Below, piece after piece: positions 18,199 through 26,293 of a stretch of 64,000 nucleotides of DNA. The DNA is from Haloarcula hispanica ATCC 33960 (GTDB lineage: Archaea > Halobacteriota > Halobacteria > Halobacteriales > Haloarculaceae). Position numbers and translations under genes: made by a program. The stretch is from assembly GCF_000223905.1 (NCBI RefSeq), contig NC_015948.1, positions 2,232,001 to 2,296,000 on the forward strand, written 5' to 3'. Each line of letters starts with the position of its first letter. The first letter of the stretch is position 1. The notes below the pieces were generated by a model. It saw only the letters and a program-made list of their open reading frames with translations, was not told where the DNA came from and did no database searches.

Positions 18199-18441
18199 TC
18201 AGGCCTCGACCATCCATGTCGTCGAGGAAGAGTAGCCCCACTTCTCGACGGCCAGATCGTGGTCGCCGTCGGCGATGGCGGTCATGTTCGTGCCCACTTC
18301 TTTGGCCGAAAGGCCGAGTTCGTCGCCGATGAGTCGCGATTTGAAATACGTCTGGTCGTCAGCATTGGAACGGAGATACTCCAGAATACGTCGCTGCTTG
18401 TCCGAGAGCGGACTGTTGGGGGTTTGTGCGGTGGCGCTCAT
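18199..18441 (-). CDS. Small winged-helix-like haloarchaeal protein
   Basis: 80 residues, most of them an HTH-like unit: LSDKQRRILEYLRSNADDQTYFKS followed by LIGDELGLSAKEVGTNM, the recognition-helix region. The C-terminus (VEKWGYSSSTTWMVEA) could form the beta wing. The size fits a stand-alone DNA-binding domain; the family is frequent in haloarchaea, but no member's role is known to me. A TATA-like element (minus-strand CCAATAAGG at about 18470-18478) lies about 30 bases upstream. It lies 200 bases from the histidine kinase and is probably a separate unit. Confidence 0.7.
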   Translation of the reverse strand: MSATAQTPNSPLSDKQRRILEYLRSNADDQTYFKSRLIGDELGLSAKEVGTNMTAIADGDHDLAVEKWGYSSSTTWMVEA

Positions 18442-18650
18442 TGTACAGTTATCAACAGTACCGAGACACCCTTATTGGATTTGGTACAGACGGTTAACGG
18501 CCCGCCCTCTGGCGGTTTTCCCTCACTCGAAGCGGGGATACTGCCGCGAGTTGGGCCACGCGGAGCCCGGTTGGTACAGGCGGGAAACACCGTCGCTGCT
18601 CGTCGTCGCCTCGCAGTTTGAACGACAGCGATCGCTCGCTCCGGCAGTTC
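18442..18650. other. Intergenic region with no gene recognised
   Basis: Between the divergent HTH and TRAM genes. It holds the HTH promoter at its left edge and the TRAM TATA box just beyond its right edge; the GC-rich middle (about 18480-18640) shows no ORF with haloarchaeal protein character and no recognisable RNA. Confidence 0.4.
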
Positions 18651-18685
18651 TTTAATAATGGGCCGTTTTGTGGCCGAACGGAGGT
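18651..18685 (+). promoter_or_regulatory. TATA box and Shine-Dalgarno that fix the TRAM gene start
   Basis: TTTAATAA (18651-18658) is a good TATA box that overlaps the in-frame ATG at 18658, so that ATG cannot lie within the transcript. GGAGGT (18680-18685) lies 8 bases before TTG 18694, the likely true start. Confidence 0.6.
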
Positions 18686-18693
18686 CTATCACA

Positions 18694-19092
18694 TTGGAAA
18701 TCTCGGATCAACTGCTGTGTCTGTTCAGTGCCGATATCCGCGACGAGGGGGACCGGTACGTCGTGGAGGTCCCGCGTCGAGAGGTCGAGACGGGCGCAGT
18801 CGACTCAGGCAGTACCTATCGCATTGCGCTCATCTCCGCAGATGAGGAGACAGAGACGGACGAGGAGACGGTGTCAGACACGCCGCCGGACCAGCCACAG
18901 CCGCCGGTCGAACCGGGTGAGACGCGCTACGTCGAGATCGAAGACATCGGGAAGCAGGGTGACGGCATCGCTCGGGTCGAGCGCGGCTACGTCATTATTG
19001 TCCCAGGAGCCGAAATCGACGAACGAGTCAAGATCGAAGTCACAGAGGTCAAGTCGAACTTCGCGGTCGGCGAAATCATCGACGACGTGTGA
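18694..19092 (+). CDS. TRAM-domain RNA-binding protein
   Basis: 132-residue protein when started at TTG 18694. The N-terminal part (LEISDQLLCLFSADI...VVEVPRREVETG) is a haloarchaeal extension and a Thr/Glu/Pro-rich linker follows. The C-terminal TRAM domain (about 73-132) has RYVEIEDIGKQGDGIARVERG and VIIVPGAEIDERVKIEV, the beta-barrel that binds tRNA/rRNA in TrmA- and MiaB-type enzymes. Stand-alone archaeal TRAM proteins are proposed RNA chaperones. TTG is chosen because the upstream ATG sits inside the TATA box and TTG has a well-spaced Shine-Dalgarno. It converges on the cysteine-cluster gene with a 2-base gap. Confidence 0.85.
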   Translation: MEISDQLLCLFSADIRDEGDRYVVEVPRREVETGAVDSGSTYRIALISADEETETDEETVSDTPPDQPQPPVEPGETRYVEIEDIGKQGDGIARVERGYVIIVPGAEIDERVKIEVTEVKSNFAVGEIIDDV

Positions 19093-19094
19093 CG

Positions 19095-19829
19095 CTACTC
19101 ATAGGGACTGCCGTCGGGGCGCTTTGCCCCTTCAGAGTCGTGGACGACGACCTGTCCGGCTGATGGGTCGACAGGTCGATAGGTGTCGCGGACGCCGATT
19201 GCTTCCGTCAGTTCTCGAACGGCGCGTTCTTTGAGCGCTGCAGCCAACTCCTCGGCGTCGGCTCTGGAGATATCTCGGCCGAGCCCCTCACACTCGTGGG
19301 CCCGAACGATACCTTCCTTGTCGACAGCTTCACCCATCGGCTGGCTCGTCCCGCCGAGCGCGACGCTGAAGGGGTAAGTCTGACAGATGAGCGGGCGGTC
19401 GCCGTGGACCGTGCAGGCACCCGTACCGTCATCGCCCTCAGCGTAGAATGTGCAGTCGCCGCAGTCGTCGGTCTGGAGCGCCCACTCGAAGGTCTCTCCT
19501 TCGGGGCCCTCAGGGCCGTCGGCCAGTCCGTACGGCATCGGCCGAGCGACATCGCGGAAGTCGTACTCCCCGGCCGCCTGTAGCTGCCGAATCTCGTCAG
19601 GAAACACCGTCGCAGTGTGGGGTTCGGCATCGGTTTCGGCCGAGTCAGCGTTCTCGTCGGGCGCATCGACGGCCTCGTCAGCACTCTCTCCGCCTTCGCC
19701 ACACGCCGACTCGGCCTTGCAGCAGGCCCCACAGCGGGTGCATTCGAACCCGATAGTCTCGATTGCGTCGGCCAGTTCCGACTCCTCAAGGGCACGGGCC
19801 CGTTCGAGTTCGGTTTCCAGAGAGTCCAC
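19095..19829 (-). CDS. YkgJ-type cysteine-cluster (Zn/Fe-chelating) protein
   Basis: 244 residues. The N-terminal CTRCGACC (Cys30, 33, 36, 37), the central CGDCTFY and the later CTVHGDRPLICQTYPF form the cysteine pattern of YkgJ/UPF0153 proteins, which bind a metal (Zn or an Fe-S cluster). An acidic insert (about residues 45-75) follows the first cluster, a haloarchaeal elaboration. The biochemical role is not established for the family. It is followed upstream (minus strand) by the MBL hydrolase and MarR-like genes, with a 33-base gap to the MBL gene, so the three may form one transcript. Confidence 0.8.
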   Translation of the reverse strand: MDSLETELERARALEESELADAIETIGFECTRCGACCKAESACGEGGESADEAVDAPDENADSAETDAEPHTATVFPDEIRQLQAAGEYDFRDVARPMPYGLADGPEGPEGETFEWALQTDDCGDCTFYAEGDDGTGACTVHGDRPLICQTYPFSVALGGTSQPMGEAVDKEGIVRAHECEGLGRDISRADAEELAAALKERAVRELTEAIGVRDTYRPVDPSAGQVVVHDSEGAKRPDGSPYE

Positions 19830-19862
19830 AGCCCTGATAGCAGGCGGATGGGCAAAAAGGCG

Positions 19863-20648
19863 TCACTCCGCCGGATTCGGTGCGGCCCGCTCGCTGTCCC
19901 ATGAAATAGCGCCCTCGGCAGCCAGTTTTTCAAGATGGGTCAGCACTGTCCCACGGGCCAAATCGCGCACGCCGGTGAGGTCCTTCTCGTAGGCGGCCTC
20001 AAGGATTTCATCCAGCGTGGCGGCCCCGTCGTGGACAGCGTCCCGAACACGCCGCTCGCGCGCCAGTCGGTGATTGATGAGGCGCGCACAGGTCTCCCGC
20101 GGCGTCTCGATACGCGGGCCATGGCCCGGTAACAGCACGTCGGGGTTTCTGGCGTGGAGTCGCCGCAGTGACGCGAGATAGGCCCGAACGTCGCCCTCGG
20201 GTGCGCCGACGACGACGCTACCCTCAGCAACGGCGAGGTCACCGGAGACAACGGCTCCATCCGTGGCGAAGGCGACGTGTTCCGGCGCGTGCCCCGGTGT
20301 ATCGATGACAGTCACTGGGCCGGCATCGGTCGGAATCGTCGTCCCGCCGCTGAACAGTCTATCCGGGGTAATGCCGGTCGCGGCTTCGAACGCGCTCGCC
20401 CGACCGCGGCGCGCCCAGACCGTCGCGCCTGTCTCTCTGGCGTAGTGTGCAACAGCACCAGCGTGGTCAGGGTGGTGGTGCGTGAGTGCAATGTGAGCGA
20501 GGGAACGGTCGCTGAGAAGCGAATCGAGCGCATCCCCGGCGTCCGGAGGGTCCACAAGAAGAGCGGCCTCATCGCCGCAAACGTATGCTGCCGTGCTGCC
20601 GGTCGGTGCCCGTGTCGGGACGGACACGTCGGCCCGGTGCCAGTCCAT
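19863..20648 (-). CDS. Metallo-beta-lactamase fold hydrolase with C-terminal winged helix
   Basis: 261 residues. The metal-binding THHHPDHAG motif is at residues 56-64 (ligands His57, His59, Asp61, His62); downstream are DTPGHAPEHVAF, SGDLAV and the GHGP element near residue 175. The C-terminal about 70 residues look like the winged helix of LACTB2-type enzymes (RDAVHDGAATLDEILEAAYEKDL...GTVLTHLEKLAAEGAI). These are zinc hydrolases of the glyoxalase II/RNase-like class; the substrate is not predictable from the sequence. A MarR-like regulator gene lies 9 bases upstream in the same direction and is likely co-transcribed. Confidence 0.87.
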   Translation of the reverse strand: MDWHRADVSVPTRAPTGSTAAYVCGDEAALLVDPPDAGDALDSLLSDRSLAHIALTHHHPDHAGAVAHYARETGATVWARRGRASAFEAATGITPDRLFSGGTTIPTDAGPVTVIDTPGHAPEHVAFATDGAVVSGDLAVAEGSVVVGAPEGDVRAYLASLRRLHARNPDVLLPGHGPRIETPRETCARLINHRLARERRVRDAVHDGAATLDEILEAAYEKDLTGVRDLARGTVLTHLEKLAAEGAISWDSERAAPNPAE

Positions 20649-20657
20649 GCCGATGGG

Positions 20658-20927
20658 TCAGACCGTGAGGAAATAAACCTGTTTGCGTGCGTCGGTGAAA
20701 CTGTACCGCGAATCGACCAGACCGGACTCCTCCAGCCGGTTCAGTGCATATCTGACAGTGCGGTCCGGGAGCAGCGAGTTCTCGGCTAGTTCGCCCTGTG
20801 ACAGCGGGGCGTCGTCCTCCAGCACCTTCGCGACGAGCTTCGCGCTCGGCGGGAGTTCACGCAGGGTGTCGCGGAACTCCTCGTCGGTGAAAGGTGCTGG
20901 TGCAGCGTTTTCAGTTAATGCGCTCAT
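20658..20927 (-). CDS. Small MarR-type HTH regulator
   Basis: 89 residues forming one winged helix (LPPSAKLVAKVLEDDAPLSQ, then GELAENSLLPDRTVRYALNR as recognition helix, and LEESGLVDSRYSFTDARKQVYFL as wing). It is a single-domain type frequent in haloarchaea and predicted to bind DNA as a dimer. A TATA-like element (minus-strand TTTTACC at about 20953-20959) lies 26-32 bases upstream. Its place directly before the MBL hydrolase suggests autoregulation of that unit; this is inference. Confidence 0.78.
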   Translation of the reverse strand: MSALTENAAPAPFTDEEFRDTLRELPPSAKLVAKVLEDDAPLSQGELAENSLLPDRTVRYALNRLEESGLVDSRYSFTDARKQVYFLTV

Positions 20928-21019
20928 AGTGGCTGATATTCCAGACTTACTGGTAAAACTTGGCTATATGCATGACCAAACAATACAGATTCTATGAAGT
21001 GTTTAATGTGTCCTTATAC

Positions 21020-21041
21020 AGAACCGCCATCGTGCGGTTCT
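21020..21041. repeat. Perfect hairpin in the MarR/methyltransferase intergenic region
   Basis: AGAACCGC, a 6-base loop, then GCGGTTCT: an uninterrupted 8-bp stem. It stands in the 249-base divergent region between two promoters, preceded by an AT-rich stretch (TTTAATGTG...CTTATACA). No ORF covers it. It could be an operator, the end of a small RNA, or a structural relic. Confidence 0.6.
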
Positions 21042-21145
21042 CGTCGCTATCCGGAAAGTACGACCAGAACTATCAGGGCCGAGAGCGCGAGCGGATCTGA
21101 CCTGACTGGAAAACAGCCAAACCGATGAAAGGGGATTCCAGTATC

Positions 21146-21152
21146 GTTTTAT
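21146..21152 (+). promoter_or_regulatory. TATA box of the methyltransferase gene
   Basis: GTTTTAT lies 25-31 bases upstream of GTG 21177, supporting a leaderless GTG start. Confidence 0.45.
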
Positions 21153-21176
21153 CCCCCGCGGGGTGAGCAATACACC

Positions 21177-21881
21177 GTGAAAGGGCAGGAGTGGTATCAG
21201 GCCGACACCGTGGCCGAAGAGTACGAGGCCAAGCGGTTCTCCCGTGGCGGTCGGCTTATCGACCGACGCGAGAAACAGGCCGTCCTCGACGCAATCGGCC
21301 CCGTGGCTGACAAGGACGTGTTAGAGGTAGCTTGCGGAACCGGACGGTTCACTGTGATGCTGGCCGAGCGCGGCGCGAACATCACCGGGCTGGACATCTC
21401 AGGACCGATGCTCCAGCAGGGCCGTGAGAAAGCACAGGCGACTGGTGTCGACGACCGTGTCGAGTTCATGCGGGGTGATGCGGCCCGGCTCCCGTTCCCG
21501 GACGACCACTTCGACACCGTGTTTGCGATGCGCTTTTTCCATCTGGCGGACACGCCGGCGGCGTTCCTCGCTGAGATGCGCCGCGTCTCGAAGGAACAGG
21601 TCTTCTTCGATACGTTCAACCGGTTTTCGACCCGGTCGATATACAACTGGGCGCTCCCGATGGGGTCGCGGCTCTACTCCCGCTGGGAGATCGACCGGCT
21701 GCTGGACGGAGCCGGACTGGAACTGACCGAGGCGAACCACGACTGGCTGCTTCCCTACGGATTCTACCGGAAGATTCCGAACGAACTGGCCGCCTCGTTC
21801 CGCTCGCTCGATACGGCGCTCGGCGGCACGCCACTCGGCGAAAAGCTGGCATCGGTGTCGTACTGGAACACCCATGTGTAG
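21177..21881 (+). CDS. Class I SAM-dependent methyltransferase
   Basis: 234 residues starting at GTG. Motif I is VLEVACGTGRFTVMLA (about 48-63), motif II GLDISGPML, and the acidic/adenine region FMRGDAARLPFPDDHFDTVF, all typical of UbiE/small-molecule methyltransferases. The substrate is unknown. GTG is chosen because a TATA box lies at the right distance and no ATG precedes the conserved N-terminal EWYQADTVAEEYEAKRF. It is followed after about 90 bases by a GT2 glycosyltransferase with its own promoter, so functional linkage is uncertain. Confidence 0.85.
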   Translation: MKGQEWYQADTVAEEYEAKRFSRGGRLIDRREKQAVLDAIGPVADKDVLEVACGTGRFTVMLAERGANITGLDISGPMLQQGREKAQATGVDDRVEFMRGDAARLPFPDDHFDTVFAMRFFHLADTPAAFLAEMRRVSKEQVFFDTFNRFSTRSIYNWALPMGSRLYSRWEIDRLLDGAGLELTEANHDWLLPYGFYRKIPNELAASFRSLDTALGGTPLGEKLASVSYWNTHV

Positions 21882-21942
21882 CTCGCCGCCGCTCGGACAG
21901 CCCGTTTTCCCTGAATGGATGTCGCCGTCCGTCTCCCGCGAC

Positions 21943-21949
21943 TTTTAAG
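21943..21949 (+). promoter_or_regulatory. TATA box of the GT2 gene
   Basis: TTTTAAG lies 26-32 bases upstream of ATG 21975 and downstream of an alternative in-frame ATG at 21915, which favours 21975. Confidence 0.45.
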
Positions 21950-21974
21950 CGCCTTCGCCGCCGTACCCAGAGGT

Positions 21975-22880
21975 ATGGATATCTCGGTAGTGGTCCCGAC
22001 GTTGAACGGCCGGGAGGAGCTGTCCGGCTGTCTGGACGCACTCACCGAGCAGGTTCCCGATGCCGAAGTGATTGTGGTCAACGGCCCGTCGGCCGACGGC
22101 ACGACGGGCATGGTCCGCGACCGGGACGACGTGTCGATCCTCGTCGAGATCGCCGACCGCTCGGTCACGGTCGCCCGCAACGCAGGGATCGACCGGGCAA
22201 CGGGAGACGTTATCGCGCTCGTCCACCAGGCTCTCTCGGTCGAGTCCGGCTGGGCTGACGCGGTGAAAAACGGGCTCTCGGGGGCAACCCAGGCCATCAC
22301 CGGGCCGACACACCAGCAACTCTGGGCCGGAATGACGACCGAAACCGAGGAGACGCGGACGATAGCCGGCCGCGACGTGACGTATTTCAATCCCGGAAAC
22401 GTCGCGTTCGACGCGGAGGTGCTGGAAGCGCTCGACGGGTTCGACGAGTACCTGAACGTTGGCAGCGCCCGGGACTTCGCACACCGGATGGCCGCCAGTG
22501 ATTACGGCGTCGACTGGAGCACGGCGATGTGCGTCAGCCGCGAGTTCGAGGCCGACGGCGGCACCACGGAGACCGACTGGAACTGGAAGTACCGCTCGCT
22601 CGCCTACCGGCTGGTGAAGAACTACAACGTCCGCCCAACCGTGTTGCGGCGACTCCTCAGCCACGCGGTGAGTGACGCGACGGACGCGCTGATCGATGTC
22701 GTGCGCGGGGAGACGACGCCGTCGCAGTGGCTCGGCAACGGGCAGGACGTGTTCGGCGGCGTCGGGTCCGGCATCGTCGACGGCCTCCGCGCACGCGTGA
22801 CCGACCGGACACCCTGTCGGAACCCGAACGGCCGCTCCGCGCGCGCGGACCGCGCGGTGACTGTGTACGACTGGCGGTAG
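21975..22880 (+). CDS. Family 2 glycosyltransferase
   Basis: 301 residues with the GT-A start ISVVVPTLNGREELSGCLDAL, followed by VIVVNGPSADGTTGMV and VTVARNAGIDRATGDVIAL, all hallmarks of GT2 enzymes. The usual DxD metal motif is replaced by VHQALSVESGW at the equivalent place, so donor binding may differ. The C-terminal half lacks predicted membrane helices, suggesting a soluble or peripheral enzyme. Donor and acceptor are unknown; there is no glycan cluster around it. ATG 21975 coincides with the family N-terminus. Confidence 0.8.
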   Translation: MDISVVVPTLNGREELSGCLDALTEQVPDAEVIVVNGPSADGTTGMVRDRDDVSILVEIADRSVTVARNAGIDRATGDVIALVHQALSVESGWADAVKNGLSGATQAITGPTHQQLWAGMTTETEETRTIAGRDVTYFNPGNVAFDAEVLEALDGFDEYLNVGSARDFAHRMAASDYGVDWSTAMCVSREFEADGGTTETDWNWKYRSLAYRLVKNYNVRPTVLRRLLSHAVSDATDALIDVVRGETTPSQWLGNGQDVFGGVGSGIVDGLRARVTDRTPCRNPNGRSARADRAVTVYDWR

Positions 22881-22935
22881 TAGCGGTAACCGGTACTGGC
22901 CGCAACCGTTCGACCGGAATAGGAGTTGTCGGCGG

Positions 22936-23745
22936 TCAGGGGGCCAGCGCCTCGATGACGCGGTTGGGATTGTTCGAGAACACCTTTCGCATCGCGTCTT
23001 CGGGAACGTCCAGTGTCAGAATCTCCATCACGGCCACGTTCGGGTGGACGCTGGGGACGCCGCTCCCGAAGAGAACGCGGTCAGGGTGTTCCAGAATCGC
23101 CCGCTCCATCGGCCGCCGGTAGCGGACCGCACTGGTGTCGAGATACAGATTGTCGTGGGTCTCCAGCAGGTCGATAGCTCGTTCCATCAGGTCCCGCCGG
23201 AGCGGGTGGGCACCGAAATGCGAAAGGATGACCGGGAAATCGTACGCTAACAGCGATTCGGCGACAGTTTCGGGCGGAAACCCTTCGCCGCCGTGGACGA
23301 TGACGGGCAGTGATACGGACGCCAGTTCTGCGAGGACTTCTTCGTCGGGTAGTCCGTCAGTCGGTGGATGGATCTTGAAGCCATAGAACCGGTCGTCGTA
23401 GGCGTACTGCTCGATGTCCTCGGGCGAGGTGTGTTCCTCCGTGCGACTGCTCGCGAGGTTGCGGAGGGTCGACCCGGGACCGGTCCCCGGGTCCCGAGCG
23501 CCGTTGACTCTGGCGAAGGCGACCATCGGCCGCTCGACAGTCATCCGGGCGACGGCGTTGTTCGCTTTCAGATACGAGCCGTCTCGCTCGCCGGGAAAGA
23601 CGACGGAGCGGACGACACCGGCCTGGTGCATCTCCCGTTCCAGTTGCTCCGGGTCACCCATACCGTCTCGGGGTCGGCGCTGCTCGTCGGGTTCCAGTCG
23701 CGCGTGCACGTCGACCACCCGAAAGCCGTGCTCCAACTCCAGCAT
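22936..23745 (-). CDS. Amidohydrolase-2-type TIM-barrel protein
   Basis: 269 residues. It starts with VVDVHARL, where the metal motif DxHxH of amidohydrolases has Arg in place of the second His. Later family elements are FKIHPP (strand 4 region), VIVHGGEG, ILSHFGAHP, NLYLDTSA and RVLFGSGVP near the end, where the canonical catalytic Asp (often GSDxP) appears as GSGVP. The fold is supported, but a changed or lost metal site is likely. Family members include decarboxylases and lactonases. It is divergent from the thermosome gene with a 154-base shared upstream region. Confidence 0.72.
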   Translation of the reverse strand: MLELEHGFRVVDVHARLEPDEQRRPRDGMGDPEQLEREMHQAGVVRSVVFPGERDGSYLKANNAVARMTVERPMVAFARVNGARDPGTGPGSTLRNLASSRTEEHTSPEDIEQYAYDDRFYGFKIHPPTDGLPDEEVLAELASVSLPVIVHGGEGFPPETVAESLLAYDFPVILSHFGAHPLRRDLMERAIDLLETHDNLYLDTSAVRYRRPMERAILEHPDRVLFGSGVPSVHPNVAVMEILTLDVPEDAMRKVFSNNPNRVIEALAP

Positions 23746-23854
23746 CTACTATACGGTGTGTATACTCCCATATTAAAAGGTGTGTAGGTCCAGCCGGGAT
23801 TACAGGGACAGCACGGCGCTGTCACCCGACGAGCGGTCTACGCCGTTAGAAAGT

Positions 23855-23863
23855 TTTATATAG
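23855..23863 (+). promoter_or_regulatory. TATA box of the thermosome gene
   Basis: TTTATATAG is one of the strongest TATA matches in the window, 37-45 bases upstream of ATG 23900. The predicted message would have a leader of roughly 10-15 bases containing GTGAGGT, a Shine-Dalgarno-like sequence. Thermosome promoters in haloarchaea are heat responsive; that is known for the family and not visible here. Confidence 0.65.
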
Positions 23864-23899
23864 AACCGCTTGCCTTGTCTTAAGTGAGGTTCAACACAT

Positions 23900-25480
23900 A
23901 TGTCATCTGGCCAGCGACGCATGGGCGGCCAGCCTCTTTTCATCCTTGATGAGGACGCCCAGCGCACACACGGGAAGGACGCACAGTCATCGAACATCTC
24001 CGCCGGAAAGGCCGTAAGCGAGTCCGTACGGACCACGCTCGGTCCCCGCGGCATGGACAAGATGCTCGTCTCCGACGACGGTGATGTGGTCATCACCAAC
24101 GACGGGGCGACCATCCTCTCCGAGATGGACATCGAACACCCCGCGGCCCAGATGATCGTCGAAGTCGCCCAGACCCAGGAGGACGAAGTGGGCGACGGCA
24201 CGACGACGGCGTCCGTGCTGGCCGGGGAACTGCTGACGAAAGGCGAGGACCTGCTCGATGACGACGTCCACCCGACAACAATCGTCGAGGGGTACTCCGC
24301 CGCGGCCGAACTCGCACAGGACGCTATCAACGAGCTCGTCCTCGACGTCGACCTCGACGACGAGACACTCGTCGAAGTTGCCGAGTCCTCGATGACCGGC
24401 AAGGGAACCGGTGACGTCGAGGCCGAGAAACTCGCCGAAGTCGTCGTCGACGCCGTCCGCCACGCCAAGAGCGACAACGGCGTCCGCCGGGACAACATCG
24501 AAGTCCACACCCAGACGGGTGCGGCTTCCTCCGCGACCAAGCTCGTCGAGGGCGTTATCGTCGACGAGACGGCCGTCCACGACAACATGCCGACCTCGGT
24601 CGAGGACGCGTCCATCGCGGTCATCGACACCGAACTCGACGTCCGCGAGAGCAACATCGACGCCGAGTACAACGTCTCCAGCGTCGACCAGCTCAACGCC
24701 GCGCTCGATGCCGAGGAGCAGGAACTCAGCGGCTACGCCGAGGAAGTCGTCGAAAGCGGCGCTGACGTGGCCTTCGTCACCGAGGACGTCGCCGACCGCG
24801 TCGCCTCCCAGCTCGCCAAGGAAGGCGTCTTCGTCGCCGACAGCATCGGCTCCTCGACCGCCAAGGACATCGTCGAGGCCACCGGCGCAAAGCGCGTCGG
24901 CTCGCTGGAAGCCCTCGACGAGGACTCGCTCGGCCACGCCGACAGCGTCGACGTCGAGAAGCAGGGCGACGACGACGTGACGTTCATCACCGGCGGCGCG
25001 ACCGCCGAGTCCGTCACGGTCATCGCCCGCGGCTCCACCGAACACGTCGTCGACGAGCTCGAACGCGCGCTCAACGACGCGCTCGACACCGTCATCGCCG
25101 CGCTCGACGCCGGCGGTGTGGTCCCCGGCGCAGGCGCGACCGAAATCGCCATCGCCGACCACATCCGCTCCGAAGCGGCGTCCATCGAGGGCCGCAAGCA
25201 GCTCGCCGTCGAAGCGTTCGCCGACGCCGTCGACGTGCTGCCCCGAACCCTCGCGGAGAACACGGGCCTCGACGCCATCGACGCGCTCGTCGACCTCCGC
25301 GCAGAACACGAGAGCGAGGGCATCGCTGGCATCATCAGCGAAGGCCAGACCGGCGTCGTCGGTGACCCCGTCGACTACGGCATCCTCGACCCCGCCGCTG
25401 TCAAGCGCGAAGCGGTCGACTCCGCCACCGAGGCGGCGACGATGATCGTCCGCATCGACGACGTTATTTCGTCGAGCTAA
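23900..25480 (+). CDS. Thermosome (group II chaperonin) subunit without GGM tail
   Basis: 526 residues covering the whole group II chaperonin chain: nucleotide-binding [13 protein letters not shown] (about 45-57), NDGATIL (about 73), [15 protein letters not shown] (about 98-112), the apical domain in the middle, and [15 protein letters not shown] near residue 407 with [14 protein letters not shown] towards the end. ATP-driven protein folding in a double eight-fold ring is the expected role. The chain stops at RIDDVISSS right after the equatorial domain; the Gly-Gly-Met-rich tail of most archaeal thermosome subunits is missing. The length matches what I recall for the third subunit type (CCT3) of Haloferax, so it is probably one of several paralogues. 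Confidence 0.95.
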   Translation: MSSGQRRMGGQPLFILDEDAQRTHGKDAQSSNISAGKAVSESVRTTLGPRGMDKMLVSDDGDVVITNDGATILSEMDIEHPAAQMIVEVAQTQEDEVGDGTTTASVLAGELLTKGEDLLDDDVHPTTIVEGYSAAAELAQDAINELVLDVDLDDETLVEVAESSMTGKGTGDVEAEKLAEVVVDAVRHAKSDNGVRRDNIEVHTQTGAASSATKLVEGVIVDETAVHDNMPTSVEDASIAVIDTELDVRESNIDAEYNVSSVDQLNAALDAEEQELSGYAEEVVESGADVAFVTEDVADRVASQLAKEGVFVADSIGSSTAKDIVEATGAKRVGSLEALDEDSLGHADSVDVEKQGDDDVTFITGGATAESVTVIARGSTEHVVDELERALNDALDTVIAALDAGGVVPGAGATEIAIADHIRSEAASIEGRKQLAVEAFADAVDVLPRTLAENTGLDAIDALVDLRAEHESEGIAGIISEGQTGVVGDPVDYGILDPAAVKREAVDSATEAATMIVRIDDVISSS

Positions 25481-25498
25481 GCTGGTTTAGACATCAAA

Positions 25499-25513
25499 CC
25501 TGTTTTCTTTTGA
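25499..25513 (+). terminator. T-rich terminator-like tract after the thermosome gene
   Basis: CCTGTTTTCTTTTGA about 20 bases after the stop codon contains two runs of four T in a GC-rich setting. It fits an archaeal oligo-T terminator between convergent genes. Confidence 0.45.
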
Positions 25514-25553
25514 CTGCGCCAGAGAGCGGCGCGACCGCTGTAGAAACTACCGC

Positions 25554-25985
25554 TCAGTCGCCGCTGGGTTCGACAGAAAGCGTCAGCGTCGCATCGTGGC
25601 CGTCAGCGAGCGCTTCGACGAGGTCCCGGTCCACGTCGCCGGCTGCCGTGTCGGCGTTCACCATCACGGTCCGGTCATCGACGTAGTCGCTCGTCCGCAG
25701 GACGTGGCTCCGGTCGTTCTCGAAGGAGAGGTCGGGATGGCCGGTTCCGGTCACAGTAACGGTCTGCTCGCCGGCTTCGATAGTTGCCGTAATCGTCGCG
25801 TCGGCGTCCTGGCAGGCCGTCACGAACTCGCTGTCGAAGTCGGCGGGGACGCGGTCGGCTTCGATAGCGAGGATGCAGTCACCTGCAGGAGTCAGAAAGT
25901 CGTCGCTCGTCACTTCCAGCGTGCTGGCGTGCTCGCCGGAGACGTTCTCGTGGCCCTGTGCGTGGACCACTTCCTCGAGTGTCAT
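25554..25985 (-). CDS. DUF371-type conserved archaeal protein
   Basis: 143 residues resembling the archaeal DUF371 family: VVHAQGHENVSGEHASTLEV at the N-terminus, FLTPAGDCILAIEADR (about 30-45), and repeated beta-strand-like segments ending LTLSVEPSGD. The Gly-His pair near the N-terminus is invariant in the family as I remember it. No function is known. It is followed upstream (minus strand) by a 57-residue zinc-type microprotein gene, 26 bases apart, probably on the same message. Confidence 0.78.
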   Translation of the reverse strand: MTLEEVVHAQGHENVSGEHASTLEVTSDDFLTPAGDCILAIEADRVPADFDSEFVTACQDADATITATIEAGEQTVTVTGTGHPDLSFENDRSHVLRTSDYVDDRTVMVNADTAAGDVDRDLVEALADGHDATLTLSVEPSGD

Positions 25986-26011
25986 ACCTCCCGGTCACTG
26001 CCGGGCGTACT

Positions 26012-26185
26012 TCAGCGGGACGACTCCGACCTGACGACGGTAACCGTCACCGCACCGCAGGCGCACTCGTGGGCCTCGCGGCGGCCGGCCTCGGTCTCGA
26101 ACACCAGCGCTGGCTCGCCGAGCGGGCGCTCGCAGTGCTGGGCCTCGCAGGTCGGTGTCGCCGCCTCGTGTAGTTCGGTGAGCAT
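26012..26185 (-). CDS. 57-residue four-cysteine microprotein
   Basis: Reading frame of 57 codons plus stop, beginning MLTELHEAATPTCEAQHCER. Cysteines at 13, 18, 41 and 43, spaced C-x4-C and C-x-C, could bind one zinc, as in other haloarchaeal zinc microproteins. The codon choice (G/C third positions) matches real genes of the window, and the frame closes the gap between the DUF371 gene and the upstream promoter region. It shares the direction of the DUF371 gene. No motif indicates function; a role in nucleic acid or protein binding would be a guess. Confidence 0.55.
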   Translation of the reverse strand: MLTELHEAATPTCEAQHCERPLGEPALVFETEAGRREAHECACGAVTVTVVRSESSR

Positions 26186-26293
26186 ATCTGGATAGTAGAT
26201 GGCTACCTATGTCAAGGCGAGCCATCCCCGTAGTGAAAGTGAAAGTGAAGCCGTGGGGCAAAGGATATGCCCCCGCGGAACGGGCCACAAGGT

